Source: Actinoplanes solisilvae
GTDB lineage: Bacteria; Actinomycetota; Actinomycetes; Mycobacteriales; Micromonosporaceae
Reading direction: 5' to 3'
NCBI RefSeq assembly: GCF_003999975.1
Contig: NZ_RJAC01000005.1
Coordinates: 248,001 to 312,000 of the forward strand
DNA: 64,000 bases
Shown here piece by piece: positions 14,345 to 23,232 of the stretch (its first letter is position 1; every line of letters starts with the position of its first letter). The notes below the pieces were generated by a model, which was not told the DNA's origin, did not search any database, and saw only the letters and a program-made list of their open reading frames with translations. The translations under genes were made by a program, and so were the position numbers.

Positions 14345-17300
14345 CGCGACCACCACCAGCCCTTCTCGTCCGCGCGTAGGTAGGCGTCTCGAGGTGGAGC
14401 GATGTCCGTTCGGGTTTTCGCCACGCGGTCGAGCGCCTCGTTGATCGGATCGACTCCGTCTGGGGAGGTCGCTGCATGCCGGAAAACTCGCTGGAATGGG
14501 GCAGGGAACTGTTCGGCCAGGACGTCGGCGTTGGCGAGAAGCCAGCGGGCCAGCGGATGGCGGCCGTTGAGGTGTGTACCGGCTCGGGCGAGACGCTCGT
14601 CACCTTGGTAATCGACCGCGAACAGCGGGCGGTAGTGACGGTGGCCGGCCGGCAATGGCGGAGGGCTCGCCGAGCGAACGCGTAAGCGGCTCTCAGTGCC
14701 TGGCGACGCCATTACTTCGAGATCGACAAAGAAGTGCAAGAGGGCTGCGGAAAGTACGTCATAGAATATCAGGTAGCTGTCCGTCTTTTCCCAGAGCGAG
14801 AAAATTGAAGTCACTTCGACCGATTCTCCTTCTCGGGCGGCGGATCGGAGATCCTCGACGCTCATGAAGTTCGATTCATGTCGGATGACGTTCTCAGAGT
14901 TCCAGGAGCCCATCATGAGCAGGTCGTCAGTTCCGAAGGTTGCGGCGGTCGCCGGTTCGCCGGGTGCGATGTCGACGATTTCGACGCGGTCCAGAACCGC
15001 CAGGGCTCGGGCTAGGCGCTCATCCTGGCCCGTGGCCAGCCGCGACGCGCGGCGAAGCGCCAACTGCAGGGCGGAATGCACCGGCCACGGCACCGCGCGA
15101 ATCTGTGAGCGTGAGATCGTCAGGTCGGGGCGAAGCGGTCCGGACAGTCCCACTGCGCCGTAAACGACCGTGCCGACGCGGTCTCCGTCGATCGACTTTT
15201 GCTCGGATTCGGTCGGCATTGTAATGCCGTTGTATGACCAGCGCATATCACCGTCGTCGCTGGCCAGCAGGTCGTGACGGGGCAGGTCTTCGACGGGAAT
15301 CATGAACTCTGAGTTCAGACTCGTTCGTGGGTCTGAAATTTTGCGCAATGCAGACTCGAGGTCGAGCGCCGGCCCGCCATGAGGATTGGGCACCCGGTAG
15401 GCCGAATCACCGCTATCGACATCCGGTAATTGCCTGCCCGTGGCGGCGAGATATGCGTAGCGAGCCGCGTCACGGTATGCGAGCAACATTGACGAGAACG
15501 CCACCTTGGCGTGCTTCTTGGTGGTTAAGTCAAATTCAGTGGCACTGACCGAGTGGTCCCATCCTTCATGCCTGAATGAATGGGCCCGGTCCCCAAAAAT
15601 CTTTCGCAGGGCCCGGCGGTGGTCTTCGCCCTCGCTCGGAACCGGAGAAAGTGGAACAAACGCCAGTAGCTGCCCTCGGACATCAGGGATGGCCGTCGCG
15701 CCGAGATCGAGCGGGATCGCCGCAATGCTGATGTGCTCCAGATTGAAACCGGGGATGAAGTCGTTGTCCATACCCGGAGTCAGCTCGGCAGTTGCGAATG
15801 TGGAGACGATCGGTTCGGTAAGAAGCGGGTCGAGCAACGGATTCGAGCCCTCGGCCTCCAGCCGGTCGGCGTTGACCTGGACCGGCACCGGCGCCCCCAG
15901 AATGTAGGATCTGATCCGGTCCTCGACGGTCTTCAGATCGATCGCGGCCCGATTCGGGTCGATCCGGACCGCGATATGTGTCCCAGGATCGCCGAGAAAG
16001 GCGTCCTCCTCGCCGTGCCGCCCCGGCATGGGCCGCCCGCGGCCGCTCTCCTCCTGGAGCGTGAAGTAGTCGTTCCGCCGACTGATCGACACGCGGATCG
16101 CCTTGGCGTTGTGGACGGCCGACAACTGTCGCAGGCTCGTCAGTTCCACCCGGTCGCCGACCATGAAGCAGGCGAGTATGCCGATGCCGAACCGGCTGAT
16201 CGCCCCGAACGACCGCTCGGGGCGTTCGAGCCGGCCCGCTTCGGCCTCGAACTCAGCCGATCGGTAGTACGACCGCCCGACTCGCAGGAAGTATTTGCGG
16301 AGGGCGTCCTCGTCCATCCCGATGCCGTCGTCATCGACCCGTACCCAGATGTATCCGCTGTCGTCCCAGCAGTGGACGCGGACCTCTGACGCGTCGGTCC
16401 GGTAGAGATGATTGCGGGCGTTGACGGCGTCGAAGGCGTTCTGCAACAACTCCCGCAAGAAGGCGTAGGGGTCGTCGTAGAGTCGTTCCCCCGTGAACAG
16501 CTCGAGTACCGCCTCCCGGTCGAGTTCGAATCGGAACTCGCCGTACTTGTACCCGTGACTGGTGATCGACGCGTCGATCTCGGCCGGGAGGGGCAGGCCG
16601 CGCCACCGGTCGCCGCAGAAGTCCGCGACCGATCGGCATTCCAGCAGCTCCTGGCGGACGACGTCGAGAAACTTCCGCAGGTCGTGTTCGACGGCGGGAT
16701 CGGTGGGATCGGCAAGGAACTGCAGGGTGTAGTTCCGCTCCGGATCGTCCGGGAAGTCGAATCCGCCGGCCGCGATGTGTTTCAGCCATTCGGCATCGCT
16801 GACCGTGGATTCCGGCGTCTCGTGCCGGTCGAGCTTGAGGTGGTCGTAGATCACCCGTGGGGCCCGAGTCTGATCGAGATCGAGGATGTCGGCGAGACGC
16901 AGGATGATCGCGCAGAAGCGAAGGTCGGCCTTCTGCCGGAAGTCCCGCTTGAACTCGGGCTCCCGCAGCTTGACCGCCGACACGTTATGGCTCCGGCAGA
17001 TCAGCGTCAATTGGTTGATGATCGAGGCGCCGTCCCACCTCAGCCAGGACAGGTCACAGTCCTCGAGGTGTTCCCGGACCCGTTCGGCGTGCCGCGCCCT
17101 GCAGTACTGTTCGACCACACCTGGCGGAGGGGTGTCGCGGTTGCGCCTGGTGGCGAGAAAAGCCTCGTCGTTCCTTCTGAGGAACGCCTTGAAGTCATTG
17201 GTTCCGCTGAGCCGGGCCAGCTCGTCCGGCTCGTAGACCATGCCGACGTCGTGGAAATAGGCGGCCAGGATCAACAGCGCCGCCTCCAGCGGCCGCAAGG

Positions 17301-17505
17301 CGTCGATGCGCGGCCCGACCAGCTGGTTCATGCGCCGGATCACGTTTTCGGCGTGCTGCTCGTCGTGCAGGGTGTAGGCCTGGAAGGTCTCCCGGACCAG
17401 CTTGAGAAGGTCCCGGGCCCGGCCGACGAGCCTCTCGACGTTCGCCCGGTTGTCATCGGACGCCTCCGTGGCCAGGACCTCGCCCAGCCGCCCCCAATCG
17501 CCCAC
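14341..17505 (-). CDS. HD-domain plus GHKL (HSP90-like) ATPase protein
   Basis: A 1054-residue protein with two clear domains. Counting from the in-frame ATG at 17553, a metal-dependent HD phosphohydrolase-like domain has H67, H101-D102 (AAYFHDVGM), H155, H189 and D222 (RLADILDLD). A GHKL ATPase follows with N-box ELLQNAFDAV (E368, N372), DDGIGM (409-413) and RFGIGI (454-459). The C-terminal 500 residues are unassigned. The GTG at 17505 is preferred because GGAGGGAG sits 4 nt before it; the ATG 48 nt upstream has no such site. Codon use is less GC-biased than in gltB or pyk, for example around 15.3-15.8 kb. The HD-GHKL pairing is known from bacterial conflict-system proteins. Confidence 0.85.
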   Translation of the reverse strand: MGDWGRLGEVLATEASDDNRANVERLVGRARDLLKLVRETFQAYTLHDEQHAENVIRRMNQLVGPRIDALRPLEAALLILAAYFHDVGMVYEPDELARLSGTNDFKAFLRRNDEAFLATRRNRDTPPPGVVEQYCRARHAERVREHLEDCDLSWLRWDGASIINQLTLICRSHNVSAVKLREPEFKRDFRQKADLRFCAIILRLADILDLDQTRAPRVIYDHLKLDRHETPESTVSDAEWLKHIAAGGFDFPDDPERNYTLQFLADPTDPAVEHDLRKFLDVVRQELLECRSVADFCGDRWRGLPLPAEIDASITSHGYKYGEFRFELDREAVLELFTGERLYDDPYAFLRELLQNAFDAVNARNHLYRTDASEVRVHCWDDSGYIWVRVDDDGIGMDEDALRKYFLRVGRSYYRSAEFEAEAGRLERPERSFGAISRFGIGILACFMVGDRVELTSLRQLSAVHNAKAIRVSISRRNDYFTLQEESGRGRPMPGRHGEEDAFLGDPGTHIAVRIDPNRAAIDLKTVEDRIRSYILGAPVPVQVNADRLEAEGSNPLLDPLLTEPIVSTFATAELTPGMDNDFIPGFNLEHISIAAIPLDLGATAIPDVRGQLLAFVPLSPVPSEGEDHRRALRKIFGDRAHSFRHEGWDHSVSATEFDLTTKKHAKVAFSSMLLAYRDAARYAYLAATGRQLPDVDSGDSAYRVPNPHGGPALDLESALRKISDPRTSLNSEFMIPVEDLPRHDLLASDDGDMRWSYNGITMPTESEQKSIDGDRVGTVVYGAVGLSGPLRPDLTISRSQIRAVPWPVHSALQLALRRASRLATGQDERLARALAVLDRVEIVDIAPGEPATAATFGTDDLLMMGSWNSENVIRHESNFMSVEDLRSAAREGESVEVTSIFSLWEKTDSYLIFYDVLSAALLHFFVDLEVMASPGTESRLRVRSASPPPLPAGHRHYRPLFAVDYQGDERLARAGTHLNGRHPLARWLLANADVLAEQFPAPFQRVFRHAATSPDGVDPINEALDRVAKTRTDIAPPRDAYLRADEKGWWWSR

Positions 17506-17781
17506 GGCACTCCCTCCGGCAGGAAACGGCAATACGGACTGTAGTGCTCGCATTGCTCCCCGACGATGGCCGAACGGGGGAGGGCGTACGTGAAAGGGCG
17601 TTGCCGGAAGCGGCCGGAACCGGGCCGATAAGCTGGAGACGCGGTCGTCGAAGCCCGCAGGTCAACAGCGCAGCGCACCGGTCTCACCAAGGCTGGGAGG
17701 CCTCGCCGTCGCCCGACAGAAGCAGTTCATCCCTTGTACGGGGGTCGGCCGCCAGGCCGATGAGAAAGAGAGACTAGCCTG

Positions 17782-19218
17782 ATGGCCGTGACACGCCGCG
17801 TAAAGATCGTTTGCACCATGGGGCCCGCGACCGCTTCGCCCGAGCGCATGCTCGGTCTCGTCGAGGCCGGCATGGACGTGGCCCGCCTGAACTTCAGCCA
17901 CGGCTCCCACGAGGACCACCAGCACATGTACAACCTGGTGCGCTCCACGAGCGAGCAGGCCGGGCGCGCCGTGGCCGTCCTCGCCGACCTGCAGGGGCCG
18001 AAGATCCGCCTCGGCAAGTTCGCCGACGGGCCGCACATCTGGAACACCGGCGACATCGTCACCATCACCAGCGACGACATCCTCGGCACGGTCGAGCGCG
18101 TCTCCTGCACGTACAAGAAGCTTCCGCAAGAGGTCAAGCCCGGCGACCGCCTGCTCATCGACGACGGCAAGGTCGCCGTCGAGGTCACCGGCGTCGACAA
18201 CAACGACATCCGCTGCCTGGTCGTCGAGGGTGGCCCGGTCAGCAACAACAAGGGTGTCTCGCTGCCCAACGTGGCCGTCAGCGTCCCGGCGCTGAGCGAG
18301 AAGGACGCTGAGGACCTGCGCTTCGCCCTCGGCCTGGGCGCCGACGTCATCGCGCTGTCCTTCGTGCGCTCGCCCGACGACATCAAGCTCGTCCACGAGA
18401 TCATGGCCGAGGAAGGCCGCATCGTCCCGGTCATCGCCAAGGTCGAGAAGCCCGAGGCGGTCGAGCACCTCGAGGCGATCGTCCTCGCCTTCGACGGCGT
18501 CATGGTCGCCCGCGGTGACCTCGGCGTCGAGCTCCCCCTCGACCAGGTCCCGCTGGTGCAGAAGCGCGCCGTCCAGCTCTGCCGCGAGAACGCGAAGCCG
18601 GTCATCGTCGCGACCCAGATGCTCGACTCGATGATCGAGAACTCGCGCCCGACCCGCGCCGAGGCGTCCGACGTGGCCAACGCGGTGCTCGACGGCACCG
18701 ACGCCGTGATGCTCTCCGGCGAGACCTCCGTCGGCAAGTACCCGGTGCTCACGGTCAGCACGATGGCCAAGATCGTCACCACGACCGAGGGTGGCTCCAT
18801 CCCGGTCCCGCGCCTGCAGCACGACCCGCGCACCCACGGTGGCGCCCTCACCGTCGCCGCGTCGCAGATCGCCCGCAACATCGGCGCCAAGGCCCTGGTC
18901 GCGTTCTCCCAGACCGGCGACACGGTCCGGCGCCTGTCCCGCCTGCACTGCGAGCTCCCCCTGTACGCCTTCACGCCCGTCCCCGCGGTCCGTGACCAGC
19001 TCGCCCTCAGCTGGGGCGTCGAAACGTTCCTGACCGACTTCGTCGAGCACACCGACGACATGTTCCGCCAGGTCGACGCGAAGATGCTCGGCCTCGGGCT
19101 GGCCAAGCCCGGCGACTACGTCGTCGTCGTGGCCGGCTCCCCGCCGAACGCCCCCGGCTCCACCAACACCCTGCGCGTGCACCGGCTCGGCGACCTGGTC
19201 GACCCCGCGTCGCTGTGA
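17782..19218 (+). CDS. pyk: Pyruvate kinase
   Basis: Last step of glycolysis: phosphoenolpyruvate plus ADP to pyruvate plus ATP. The N-terminal KIVCTMGPA, ARLNFSHGSHEDH and DLQGPKIRLG build the nucleotide and K+/Mg2+ sites. IAKVEKPEAV carries the catalytic lysine, followed by MVARGDLGVELP and the ATQMLDSMIENSRPTRAE signature. A PK C-terminal allosteric domain ends the 478-residue protein. The 228-bp space before it (17554-17781) is the divergent promoter region with the accessory cassette. The stop overlaps tesB by GTGA. Confidence 0.97.
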   Translation: MAVTRRVKIVCTMGPATASPERMLGLVEAGMDVARLNFSHGSHEDHQHMYNLVRSTSEQAGRAVAVLADLQGPKIRLGKFADGPHIWNTGDIVTITSDDILGTVERVSCTYKKLPQEVKPGDRLLIDDGKVAVEVTGVDNNDIRCLVVEGGPVSNNKGVSLPNVAVSVPALSEKDAEDLRFALGLGADVIALSFVRSPDDIKLVHEIMAEEGRIVPVIAKVEKPEAVEHLEAIVLAFDGVMVARGDLGVELPLDQVPLVQKRAVQLCRENAKPVIVATQMLDSMIENSRPTRAEASDVANAVLDGTDAVMLSGETSVGKYPVLTVSTMAKIVTTTEGGSIPVPRLQHDPRTHGGALTVAASQIARNIGAKALVAFSQTGDTVRRLSRLHCELPLYAFTPVPAVRDQLALSWGVETFLTDFVEHTDDMFRQVDAKMLGLGLAKPGDYVVVVAGSPPNAPGSTNTLRVHRLGDLVDPASL

Positions 19219-20099
19219 CCGAACCGCTGAGCGGACAGGCCGCCGTCGACCAGCTGCTCGAGGTCCTCGACCTCAAGCAGCTGGAGGCGGCGACCTTCGT
19301 CGGGGAAAGCCCGCAGACCGGCGCCCAGCGTGTCTTCGGCGGCCAGGTCGCCGGTCAGGCCCTCGTAGCGGCCGGGCGCACCGTCGACCCCGAACGCACG
19401 GTCCACTCGCTGCACGGCTACTTCGTGCGCCCCGGCGACCCGACCGAGCCGATCCTGTTCACCGTCGAGACCATCCGCGACGGACGGTCCTTCTCGGTGC
19501 GCCGATCCACCGCTCAGCAACACGGCAAGACCATCTTCTTCATGTCGGCGTCCTTCCAGGTCCGCGAGGAAGGACTCGACCACCACACCCCCGCCCCGGT
19601 CGGCGTCCCCGGACCCGACGAGGTCCCCACCATGGCCGACTGGGTCGCCCGCTACCCCAGCCGCCGCGGCGCCTTCAACGCCGCCCCGCGCGCCGTCGAC
19701 CTGCGCTACGTCAACGACCCCGGCTGGGTGCCGCCCGGCGACCGCAACGCCAGCGACCAGCAACGCGTCTGGATGCGCGTCGACGGCAAACTCCCCGACG
19801 ACCCGCTCATCCACGCCTGCGCCCTCACCTACGCGTCCGACCTGTCACTGCTCGACTCGGTGCTCTCGGTCCACGGCGAGGTGTGGGGGCCCGGCGGCGT
19901 CATCGGCGCCAGCCTCGACCACGCCCTCTGGCTCCACCGGCCGTTCCGCGCCGACGAGTGGTTCCTCTACGACTGCACGAGCCCTTCGGCCAGCGGCAGC
20001 CGCGGCCTGGCCAGCGGCCGCATGTTTGCACGCGACGGCGTCCACATCGCCAGCGCCGTCCAGGAAGGCCTGCTCCGCCGCATCGGCGAGCGAGCTTAG
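19215..20099 (+). CDS. tesB: Acyl-CoA thioesterase II
   Basis: Cytoplasmic double-hotdog thioesterase that releases free fatty acids from acyl-CoA. Features seen are RVFGGQVAGQAL with the first hotdog helix, HSLHGYFVRPGDP, and in the second half the SLDHALWLHRPFRADEW and FARDGVHIASAVQEG segments that carry the family's catalytic Asp/Thr/Gln network. The 294-residue length fits. The GTG overlaps the pyk stop, an order also familiar from other actinomycetes. Its stop overlaps by 4 bp the stop of the convergent HdeD-like gene. Confidence 0.93.
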   Translation: MTEPLSGQAAVDQLLEVLDLKQLEAATFVGESPQTGAQRVFGGQVAGQALVAAGRTVDPERTVHSLHGYFVRPGDPTEPILFTVETIRDGRSFSVRRSTAQQHGKTIFFMSASFQVREEGLDHHTPAPVGVPGPDEVPTMADWVARYPSRRGAFNAAPRAVDLRYVNDPGWVPPGDRNASDQQRVWMRVDGKLPDDPLIHACALTYASDLSLLDSVLSVHGEVWGPGGVIGASLDHALWLHRPFRADEWFLYDCTSPSASGSRGLASGRMFARDGVHIASAVQEGLLRRIGERA

Positions 20100-20779
20100 C
20101 GGCTCACTTCCTCGGCGACCGGCTCGTCCGACTCCGCCTGGTGCCGCGCCGGCTGGTCGTCGAAGTCGGCCATCCCCGCCGCGTAGCCGGCCACCCCCGC
20201 CTCACGCTCCGGCGGCAACCGCAGAATCTCCGGCCGCGCCGCCACCACCTCACGCAGCCGCAGCCCGGTCACGAGATCGGCCACCGCCCGCAGCACGGCG
20301 AGCGCCCCGAGCGTGATGATCACCGGGTCGGCCGTACGCGCCAGAGGCCCGGACGCGTAAAACCCCAAACCCACCTGCAAGACCCCCAAAGACACCATCA
20401 GACCCCACGTACGGTCCGAGCCCCGGTTGATCGCAGCCACCGCGACGTCGACCGCGCCGCGCACCAGCAGAAACCACCCCACCAGCGACGCCGGCGTCGT
20501 GTAGGTCGAATCCCGGTCCAGCAGCACCACCACACCCGTGGCCGCGAACAGAACAGCCATCGACGCGTTCACCCACCACGTCCGCGTCCCGGCCAGAGCC
20601 CGTACGACCTCACACAGCGCCCCGAAGAAAATCACCGGGCCCGCCACCGCCACCACGTCAGCCGGCTCCAGCCGCAGCACACTCCACCCCACCGCCAGCC
20701 ACGCCACGCCCGCGAACAGCAGAAACCCCCACATGCTCGACCGCATCACGGACAGGGGCGAAGAACCGGACCACAACAT
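20096..20779 (-). CDS. HdeD/DUF308-like membrane protein
   Basis: A 227-residue protein with about six transmembrane helices packed as three hairpins (residues roughly 15-160), the arrangement of the HdeD family, then a hydrophilic, acidic C-terminal tail. The family is linked to acid or envelope stress but its chemistry is unknown. ATG 20779 is chosen because GGAGG lies 4 nt before it; an in-frame ATG at 20809 lacks one. It is divergent from the sigma-factor gene and could share its control region (20780-20896). Confidence 0.75.
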   Translation of the reverse strand: MLWSGSSPLSVMRSSMWGFLLFAGVAWLAVGWSVLRLEPADVVAVAGPVIFFGALCEVVRALAGTRTWWVNASMAVLFAATGVVVLLDRDSTYTTPASLVGWFLLVRGAVDVAVAAINRGSDRTWGLMVSLGVLQVGLGFYASGPLARTADPVIITLGALAVLRAVADLVTGLRLREVVAARPEILRLPPEREAGVAGYAAGMADFDDQPARHQAESDEPVAEEVSR

Positions 20780-20896
20780 GAGGCCTCCAGCCGAAGGTGA
20801 CCCTGCCATGACAACATCCGGCCGACCACCGAACGGGAGGTTCGCGCAGATTCACAGCCGGGTACCAGACCACCGCCCCCACCCCGCGGAGAACCC

Positions 20897-21439
20897 GTGC
20901 CCGACGACGAACTCACCCCCGCCCTGCACGCCGCCCAGAACGGCGACGCCGCCGGATTCGCCACCCTCTGGCGCGCCCTGCACCCCGCCGTCCTGCGCTA
21001 CCTGCGTGTCGTCGCCGGCGACCACGCCGAGGACGCCGCCAGCGAAACCTGGCTCCACGTCATCCGCGACCTCGACCGCTTCCACGGCGACACCACCGCC
21101 TTCCGGGGATGGCTCTTCCGCATAGCCCGCCACCGCGGCCTCGACGAGATAAGACGCCAATCCCGTACGAGGGAAAGCCCCGCCTCCATCCCCTCGGCGG
21201 CACCCGACGCAGCGTCGCAAGCAGCCGACCACGCCTCCACCGGCTGGGCCCTCGCCATGATCGCCGCGCTGCCACCCGACCAGGCCGAAGCGGTCATGCT
21301 GCGCACCGTCATCGGCCTCGACGTGGCCACCACCGCCCAGATCCTCGGCAAGAAACCCGGCGCCGTACGCATCGCCACCATGCGAGGACTCCGACGACTC
21401 GCCACCAACCCCCAGATCCGTACGAGACAGGGGGTGTAA
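20897..21439 (+). CDS. ECF-type RNA polymerase sigma factor
   Basis: A short sigma factor of 180 residues with region 2 (ATLWRALHPAVLRYLRVVAG through AFRGWLFRIARHRGLDEIRR) and region 4 (ALPPDQAEAVMLRTVIGL...GAVRIATMRGLRRL) joined by a poorly conserved linker; regions 1 and 3 are absent. The GTG has GCGGAGA 5 nt upstream. The next gene starts 4 bp after its stop and codes for a single-pass membrane protein, so the two form a signal-transduction pair in the usual ECF layout. Target promoters are unknown. Confidence 0.9.
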   Translation: MPDDELTPALHAAQNGDAAGFATLWRALHPAVLRYLRVVAGDHAEDAASETWLHVIRDLDRFHGDTTAFRGWLFRIARHRGLDEIRRQSRTRESPASIPSAAPDAASQAADHASTGWALAMIAALPPDQAEAVMLRTVIGLDVATTAQILGKKPGAVRIATMRGLRRLATNPQIRTRQGV

Positions 21440-21443
21440 CAAA

Positions 21444-22610
21444 ATGCGCGCCCTCCACGCTCTCCTTCGTGTACTGCGACTTCGTGTACTGCGACGAGAC
21501 CGGCACCCACGACCCGAACCGGACGCCTCCACCGACCGGCCCGGACTCGCCGACCTCCTCGAAGCCGCCCGAGCCCCCGGAACCCCCGACGAGCTCGCCG
21601 GCGAGAAAGAGGTCGTCGCCGCCTTCGTCGCACATCGCAGACGTGCTGCCCGAGCCCAGCGCCGGACCCCGGCGAGAATCCGGGCCGCCCTCGTGCCCGC
21701 CACGACCGGCCTGGCTCTCCTGATCCTCACCGGAACCGCCGTCGCCGCCCGCACCGGCAACCTCCCCCAGGAAGCCCAGCAGCACGCACACCGCCTGTTC
21801 TCGGCGCTGGGCGTACCAGCGCCGAGAACAGGCACCCCGACCCCCGACATCACCAACCTGACCTGGTGCGAAGCCTGGCACGGAGTCCCCGGCCGAACTC
21901 TCAGTCAGGACGACCACCGCAGGCTGGCCGCGGCTGCGGGCCCCCAAGGCATCGACCGATACTGCGTCGACCTCCGCCGAACCGCCTCCCACAAACCGTC
22001 CCCGGCCAACCCCGCGACAGGCAGCCCACGCAAACCGGCGTCCCCGGCCGGCGTGCCGCCTCGCTCGCTGCCCCCACCGCCGAGTTCGAAGCTCCCACTG
22101 CCAGGTTCGAAGCCGTCGCCGCCGAGTTCGAGGCCCTCACCGCCCAGCTCGGCGGCCCCTCCGCACGGCCAGGCGCTCCCGCCACCAGGCTCGGCGGGGT
22201 CGCCGCCCGCACCCGGCCCTGCCGGACATATCGGCTGGAGCGGCACGCCGTCGGGCGCCCAGGGCCCTCCGATTGATCGCCCTAGAGTTCGACCGAACGC
22301 CGGATCATGCACAGAACGACATGCCCAAATGTTGCAGACGGTGACTATTGAGTTACCTTTGTCCCGCCCCGAGAACACCGACGGTCACGGCAAGTCGACC
22401 CCTGAAGATCGGGCGTGTGCCCGTTTGCTGCTGTCACGTGTGCGCGGTGGTCACCACTTCGGCCCCACGAACTCGTCCAGACGGGCGACCGCCTCACGCC
22501 GCGCCACCGACAGCGTGTTCGGGCGAGCCATTTTCCACGCTATATGTAGTTGGTCAAGGGATCGCGCGCACAACCGCATGATGTCGGTCGACTCGTTGAC
22601 GAAGTTGTAG
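21444..22610 (+). CDS. Single-pass membrane protein coupled to the sigma factor (3' end uncertain)
   Basis: The product starts with an Arg-rich cytoplasmic segment, an acidic helix (RPGLADLLEAARAPGTPDEL), then one membrane span ALVPATTGLALLILTGTAVA near residues 82-101, and a Pro/Ser-rich outer part. It is likely the anti-sigma-like partner of the ECF factor, although no zinc (ZAS) motif is seen. The frame stays open to 22610, but from 22451 it runs antisense to the LAGLIDADG gene, so the last 50 or so residues are doubtful; the true end may have been lost. A 15-bp tandem duplication (21465-21494) adds five residues near the N-terminus. Confidence 0.6.
   Translation: MRALHALLRVLRLRVLRRDRHPRPEPDASTDRPGLADLLEAARAPGTPDELAGEKEVVAAFVAHRRRAARAQRRTPARIRAALVPATTGLALLILTGTAVAARTGNLPQEAQQHAHRLFSALGVPAPRTGTPTPDITNLTWCEAWHGVPGRTLSQDDHRRLAAAAGPQGIDRYCVDLRRTASHKPSPANPATGSPRKPASPAGVPPRSLPPPPSSKLPLPGSKPSPPSSRPSPPSSAAPPHGQALPPPGSAGSPPAPGPAGHIGWSGTPSGAQGPPIDRPRVRPNAGSCTERHAQMLQTVTIELPLSRPENTDGHGKSTPEDRACARLLLSRVRGGHHFGPTNSSRRATASRRATDSVFGRAIFHAICSWSRDRAHNRMMSVDSLTKL
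21793..21833. repeat. 18-bp perfect inverted repeat inside a coding region
   Basis: Arms 21793-21810 and 21816-21833 are exact reverse complements around a 5-nt loop GCGTA. The arm begins GCCTGTTCTCGG. It lies just after the membrane-span codons of the sigma-factor partner. In RNA it would be a very stable hairpin; there is no T-run after it. Confidence 0.9.
22077..22202. repeat. Degenerate 21-bp tandem repeat (six units)
   Basis: Units begin CCGCC(G/C)AG(T/C)TCG and code in the plus frame for Pro/Ser heptapeptides (PPSSKLP, LPGSKPS, PPSSRPS, PPSSAAP and two weaker units). The repeat builds the extracellular stalk of the preceding protein. Confidence 0.75.
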
Positions 22611-23197
22611 CGTGGATAGGAATAGGTGCGCCCGTTACGCACGACCCGATTCGCGAAGCGGCTGCCGTCGGAGTGGAAGAGGCCGCGCAAGAATCTTTCC
22701 GCTCGGTTGTCGATCACCTCGAGCTGCCAATTTGACAATTTTATGGGCCGCCGATGCTTCGGACCTGGGCCATGCTGCGGAAACAGGCACGGCCAATGCG
22801 TCCAATGCGCGCGGACACTCATGCAGCCCGCCCGCTCCTGGAAGCCGGCCGTTCGGGCTCCGCAGGCCTCCATCGCGTAGGACACCTCGTGGATGAGCCC
22901 CGGGTAGCGCAGATCGCACGCGACCGTAAGGAGCGGAACCCGTTGAGTCATCAACAAGTGGCCATCGCCGAGATACTGACCGAGCAGGTAGGCGTACGAC
23001 GCCGGATCGTCGATCAGGCGGGGCGGGCGGTCGCAGCGGGGGCATCGTTCCGCGATCTTCGAGGCCGCGCGGGCGCGGTTGTAGAGCCAGTAGGAGACCG
23101 TATTGCGCGACAGTCCCAGCTGCCGGCAAATCTCCTTCAACGGGGTGCCGGCGGCGTGCAGAATATGCGCTTCACGGCGCATCCAGGGTGGGTGCAC
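22451..23197 (-). CDS. HTH plus LAGLIDADG-type protein (homing endonuclease-like or WhiA-like regulator)
   Basis: An N-terminal helix-turn-helix (GTPLKEICRQLGLSRNTVSY) is followed by a CPRCDRPP half zinc-ribbon and two LAGLIDADG-type helices: LLGQYLGDGHL and, 110 residues later, FLRGLFHSDGSRF. Both retain the acidic residue at the helix end. The GTG at 23197 is proposed because GATAAT lies 6 nt before it, giving a leaderless mRNA; ATG 23182 is an alternative. It lies directly downstream of a tRNA gene on the same strand and may share its promoter. It could cut DNA as a free-standing homing enzyme or act as a regulator; the sequence does not decide. Confidence 0.7.
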   Translation of the reverse strand: MHPPWMRREAHILHAAGTPLKEICRQLGLSRNTVSYWLYNRARAASKIAERCPRCDRPPRLIDDPASYAYLLGQYLGDGHLLMTQRVPLLTVACDLRYPGLIHEVSYAMEACGARTAGFQERAGCMSVRAHWTHWPCLFPQHGPGPKHRRPIKLSNWQLEVIDNRAERFLRGLFHSDGSRFANRVVRNGRTYSYPRYNFVNESTDIMRLCARSLDQLHIAWKMARPNTLSVARREAVARLDEFVGPKW

Positions 23198-23232
23198 CCC
23201 GCGATTATCGCGAACGGGTATGACAAATTTTG

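Noticed and set aside
14341-17505. Calling the HD-GHKL protein HtpG (HSP90)
   Set aside because: It has the GHKL ATPase fold but starts with an HD domain and lacks recognisable HtpG middle and C-terminal sequence.
16408-17544. Open frame on the plus strand opposite the HD-GHKL gene
   Set aside because: It has no start signal or domain, while the minus strand encodes clear HD and GHKL motifs.
21793-21833. Integron attC site or insertion-sequence end
   Set aside because: There is no integrase, no flanking target duplication and no transposase; the dyad lies in a continuous coding frame.
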